Below, one piece after another: positions 60,501 to 64,000 of a stretch of DNA of 64,000 bases. Source of the DNA: Muraenolepis orangiensis (lineage: Eukaryota; Chordata; Actinopteri; Gadiformes; Muraenolepididae). The stretch is taken from NCBI GenBank assembly GCA_027704905.1, contig CM051001.1, forward strand, positions 36,619,565 to 36,683,564. Direction: 5' to 3'. Position 1 is the first letter of the stretch. Every line of letters begins with the position of its first letter. Both the position numbers and the translations under genes were made by a program. The notes under the pieces were generated by a model, which worked only from the letters and a program-made list of their open reading frames with translations, had not been told where the DNA came from and ran no database searches.

Positions 60501-63500
60501 GGCTAGTCTGCTAACCCACATCTTGGGCTTGTGTTGTCTCAATGCATACAGTGTTGTTGTCTCTATGCACCCACTGTGATATAGAGGTCCCATTTGATGT
60601 GCAATTTACATAAATTNNNNNNNNNNNNNNNNNNNNNNNNNNNNNNNNNNNNNNNNNNNNNNNNNNNNNNNNNNNNNNNNNNNNNNNNNNNNNNNNNNNN
60701 NNNNNNNNNNNNNNNNCCTATGAGAGACAATGGTAGTGTTATAAGTCATGTGATGAATCAACGGCTAGTGAAGCCAACTTCCTTTAATTAATTTCTGTCA
60801 TATTTTTCACTCCCTGACAAACATATGTAATTATACGTATATTTATATATTAACAGGTGCGCAGACTGTCATCATTATCTTCGCGTCTCATTAACATAAT
60901 GGTTATACTATTCATTTAGTCCGCTTACCCGTTTCATTGACATTTCCTGGTTCCTCAGGTGCTGGTGTCTCAATGCATAAGGTGTTGTTGTCTCTATGCA
61001 CCCACTGTGATATAGAGGTCCCTTTTGATGTGCAATTTACATAAATGAAGCCTATGAGAGACAATGGTAGTTACGGGTCATGTGATGAATCAACTGCTAG
61101 TGAAGCCAAGTTCCTTTCATCCACCATTTATGTCCTTGTATCTTTCACTCACCGACACACACAGACACGGTTTTGCTTGTCGTGGAGATGCTGACGTCGT
61201 TGCTGACCGAGCATTTGATCACTCCCGACCAGCCCAGCTTCAGAGTCATGTGGCTAGTGGCTCCGCTTCCAGAGAGGAGATGCGTGTCCACCAGCTGGTT
61301 TCCATCTAGACTCCATCCGTAGCGGAGTGCGTCCCCCTCGGCGGAACAGGACACCCTCTGCTCTCCGCTGGCCAGACACTCCAAGGACAGGAGGGGAGAG
61401 GAGACCGGTGCTAAGGGCAAACAACTGATGAGTTGAGTCTTACAATGTGACAGTAGAATGGATATAAAACCATTGGGTCTCATTGTTATATATTGAGATT
61501 GTATCACTATGTTTACATAGGAACTTTTGTTCAGGAAGTCCGTGTACCCTCTGGACAGGTAAGCGTGTGACCCGGCCGACCGCGTCACTCGTGTCATGCT
61601 TGGGAATGTACCTGTCATGTATGTGTTAAACCACCAAAGTCTTCTCAGTAAAGTACCTAAACTGGAGTACATGTCTGCGTGTATTTAATTACCACTCAGG
61701 TTATAACTGTCACGGTTACGGTGGTTGGCAGGGGGCGTGGCCAAGCCACGTGCGCTGGCGGCGCACACACACACCTGTCAGCGATCACCCTGTCTAATGG
61801 CTAATCACCTCACCTGGGGTATATATACTGTGTCTATCATCCTTTACCCCAGCGTGAGGTCGTTACTTTATACTGCACGTGTTCTTCCGTCTGTTTGGTA
61901 CCCGTCGCCTGCCTACTACCCGGTCGGTACTTCGCACCCGACCTCCCGGTACGCAGACTCCTCTCCCGTCCCGGACTACTCGTCGGTCTACTACCCGCCG
62001 GTACTCCGCGGATCGTCCTCCCCGTGTACCCCTGGTGTTTTGTGTGTCTTTGAGAATAAAGCCGTTCGTATCGCTCCACTGTGTCGTTGTCTGCGTTCGG
62101 GGTCCAACCCACTCCCCTCTTCGTGACAATAACACTCATAATATATCATAACCTAGAACTTGCGCAGTAGCAGTGTAAAGAGAAACTTCTCCCTCAGCAC
62201 TAAAGTAAAGTTAAGTAATAAAGAACATTTCTAAAATGCCACACAGACATCTCTTTAAATCAAATGTTGACAACATTAATTATATATCCGCACAGGGACA
62301 ATTAAAGAGTATATCAACAACATTCATATAGTAGGCCTACAAAATTGCATGCAATATTACCAATAATATTGACACTGAGCTTGACAGCCAGCAGTGTTTC
62401 TGGAAGTTTGTCAGATGTCAGCCAGTGTCTAATTAATCCATAATTAATCCGTAAACATGCCGTTTCCCTCGAATGTGTAATCCTGTTGCGCAAGAATGTT
62501 ACCGAAATAGTAATATTTACTCACCTTGAACGGACAAAGAACAAATTCCCACGGCTATTAAACGTCCATTGTTATTATGTATCTGAATGTAATATTCAGC
62601 GTCATCTGTCCTTTTGATGTCCTTCACAGTAAATATTCCAGTGCTCAGATCAAATGAATAGTCCTCTACTTGAATTGTTCTTTCAATATCTCGGGAGAAT
62701 AGGAAGTTTTCATTTTTCTTCAGTGTGACTCTATAGCCTTGTGATAACGGAGTGACGAGCTGGACCTCCACAGCTCCTGCAAGAGGTCCGAAGCACTGGG
62801 GGACGTTCACGTCCCCATGGAGCCTGGTCGCGTTGCAGAGGACCTTCACACCTGGGCGTTGAGTAAAACCACACGGGACATATATCTATGCAATTTACAT
62901 AAATGAAGCCTATGAGAGACAATGGTAGTGTTATAAGTCATGTGATGAATCAACGGCTAGTGAAGCCAACTTCCTTTAATTAATTTCTGTCATATTTTTC
63001 ACTCCCTGACAAACATATGTAATTATACGTATATTTATATATTAACAGGTGCGCAGACTGTCATCATTATCTTCGCGTCTCATTAACATAATGGTTATAC
63101 TATTCATTTAGTCCGCTTACCCGTTTCATTGACATTTCCTGGTTCCTCAGGTGCTGGTGTCTCAATGCATAAGGTGTTGTTGTCTCTATGCACCCACTGT
63201 GATATAGAGGTCCCTTTTGATGTGCAATTTACATAAATGAAGCCTATGAGAGACAATGGTAGTTACGGGTCATGTGATGAATCAACTGCTAGTGAAGCCA
63301 AGTTCCTTTCATCCACCATTTATGTCCTTGTATCTTTCACTCACCGACACACACAGACACGGTTTTGCTTGTCGTGGAGATGCTGACGTCGTTGCTGACC
63401 GAGCATTTGATCACTCCCGACCAGCCCAGCTTCAGAGTCATGTGGCTAGTGGCTCCGCTTCCAGAGAGGAGATGCGTGTCCACCAGCTGGTTTCCATCTA

Positions 63501-63602
63501 GACTCCATCCGTAGCGGAGTGCGTCCCCCTCGGCGGAACAGGACACCCTCTGCTCTCCGCTGGCCAGACACTCCAAGGACAGGAGGGGAGAGGAGACCGG
63601 TG
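59781..63602 (-). CDS. CD2/SLAM-like Ig receptor copy C, 5' end outside window
   Basis: Exons seen, 5' to 3': C2b 63602-63345; V 62851-62525; C2a 61410-61153; transmembrane 60233-60132; possible tail 59968-59781. V is 327 bp and both C2 exons are 258 bp, all phase 1 and open, unlike copy A. The membrane segment IHIIINGFRAAIALLLTVAL has the arginine seen in copy A, and the tyrosine-motif sequence of copy B is missing. The two C2 exons are copies within a 2192-bp tandem duplication, so at least one more V exon and the signal exon should lie beyond 64000. The 100-N gap and the tandem repeat make the assembled exon number uncertain. Confidence 0.7.
60420..60497. repeat. (TG)n microsatellite
   Basis: About 39 TG units, in the intron between membrane and C2 exons. 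Confidence 0.97.
60617..60716. other. Assembly gap, exactly 100 N
   Basis: The sequence before (TTTACATAAATT) and after (CCTATGAGAGACAATGG) can be joined by three or four bases in copies A and B, so the gap size is probably nominal. It lies at the left edge of the 2192-bp tandem duplication. Confidence 0.97.
61484..62134. mobile_element. Solo LTR, target duplication CTCAT, with nested solo LTR
   Basis: Same structure as 24298-24925 in copy A; CTCAT lies at 61479-61483 and 62135-62139. A second copy starts at 63676 in the next tandem unit. Confidence 0.85.
61708..62128 (+). mobile_element. Solo LTR of the repeat-protein element family
   Basis: It is 421 bp, TGTCACGG to TTCGTGACA, with ATAAC on both sides (61703-61707, 62129-62133). 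It keeps the GTGCGCTGGCGGCGCACAC segment missing from the copy at 24522. Confidence 0.92.
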
Positions 63603-63900
63603 CTAAGGGCAAACAACTGATGAGTTGAGTCTTACAATGTGACAGTAGAATGGATATAAAACCATTGGGTCTCATTGTTATATATTGAGATTGTATCACT
63701 ATGTTTACATAGGAACTTTTGTTCAGGAAGTCCGTGTACCCTCTGGACAGGTAAGCGTGTGACCCGGCCGACCGCGTCACTCGTGTCATGCTTGGGAATG
63801 TACCTGTCATGTATGTGTTAAACCACCAAAGTCTTCTCAGTAAAGTACCTAAAACTGGAGTACATGTCTGCGTGTATTTAATTACCACTCAGGTTATAAC

Positions 63901-64000
63901 TGTCACGGTTACGGTGGTTGGCAGGGGGCGTGGCCAAGCCACGTGCGCTGGCGGCGCACACACACACCTGTCAGCGATCACCCTGTCTAATGGCTAATCA
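63901..64000 (+). mobile_element. Start of a further solo LTR of the same family, cut by window end
   Basis: TGTCACGGTTACGGTGG follows GTTATAAC, exactly as at 61708 one tandem unit earlier. Confidence 0.9.

Larger units (their letters stand above)
60717..64000. repeat. 2192-bp tandem duplication in receptor copy C
   Basis: AGTGTTATAAGTCATGTG occurs at 60735 and 62927, and the C2 exons start at 61153 and 63345, both 2192 bp apart. The join near 62887 (CATATATCT to ATGCAATTTACA) links V-exon flank to membrane-exon intron. The second unit runs off the window. Confidence 0.9.

Overview
The window looks like nuclear DNA of a teleost fish. It is dominated by fish-type transposable elements: Rex1/CR1- and L2-clade LINEs, many hAT elements with 8-bp target duplications, PIF/Harbinger, pogo, Tc1, Ty3/Gypsy debris and solo LTRs. 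It also has long TG, TA, AG and TAC microsatellites. Split immune-receptor genes with phase-1 Ig exons lie on the minus strand. I cannot name the species.

Layout. 0.0-7.4 kb holds LINE and Gypsy fragments, two tandem repeats (48 bp x4, 273 bp x3), a foldback element with THAP-like arms and a hAT inserted in a LINE 3' region. 7.4-12.0 kb holds two decayed hAT transposases (ZMYM1-like and BED-type), the first split by two solo LTRs. 12-18 kb is gene-poor, with a Harbinger element inserted in a 72-bp minisatellite. 18.1-21.7 kb is a hAT copy nested in a relative. 22.6-27.0 kb is Ig-receptor copy A. 27.1-34.1 kb holds hAT, microsatellite, pogo and Gypsy remains, partly a paralogue of 0.4-4.4 kb. 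34.4-36.1 kb is a structurally intact Tc1 element. 36.1-39.1 kb holds hAT remains with two solo LTRs. 39.3-49.1 kb is Ig-receptor copy B, with a complete 3.6-kb LTR element in its last large intron. 49.8-56.2 kb is a Rex1-type LINE interrupted by a hAT and by an almost complete L2 LINE. 57.2-64 kb repeats the 18-25 kb block and carries Ig-receptor copy C, which runs off the window and contains a 100-N assembly gap.

Host genes. The only convincing host genes are three minus-strand paralogues of a CD2/SLAM-family-like receptor, built as signal peptide, V-type domain lacking the usual B-F cysteine pair, C2 domain, transmembrane exon and tail. Copy B reads open across nine predicted exons (665 residues): three V-C2 modules, a neutral membrane segment and a tail with two ITIM-like tyrosine motifs. 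Copies A and C lack about 175 bp containing those tyrosines and have an arginine in the membrane segment. That pattern suggests inhibitory/activating paired receptors. Copy A has a 1-bp frameshift in its C2 exon.

Most unusual mobile element. Positions 40281-43889 form an LTR element with near-identical 373-bp LTRs, a 5-bp target duplication and a polypurine tract. Its only sense gene encodes a short N-terminal region followed by about 72 eight-residue and 15 sixteen-residue Pro/Asp-rich repeats. No protease, reverse transcriptase or integrase is present, so it looks non-autonomous. Solo LTRs of the same family occur in copies A and C and at 37.4 kb.
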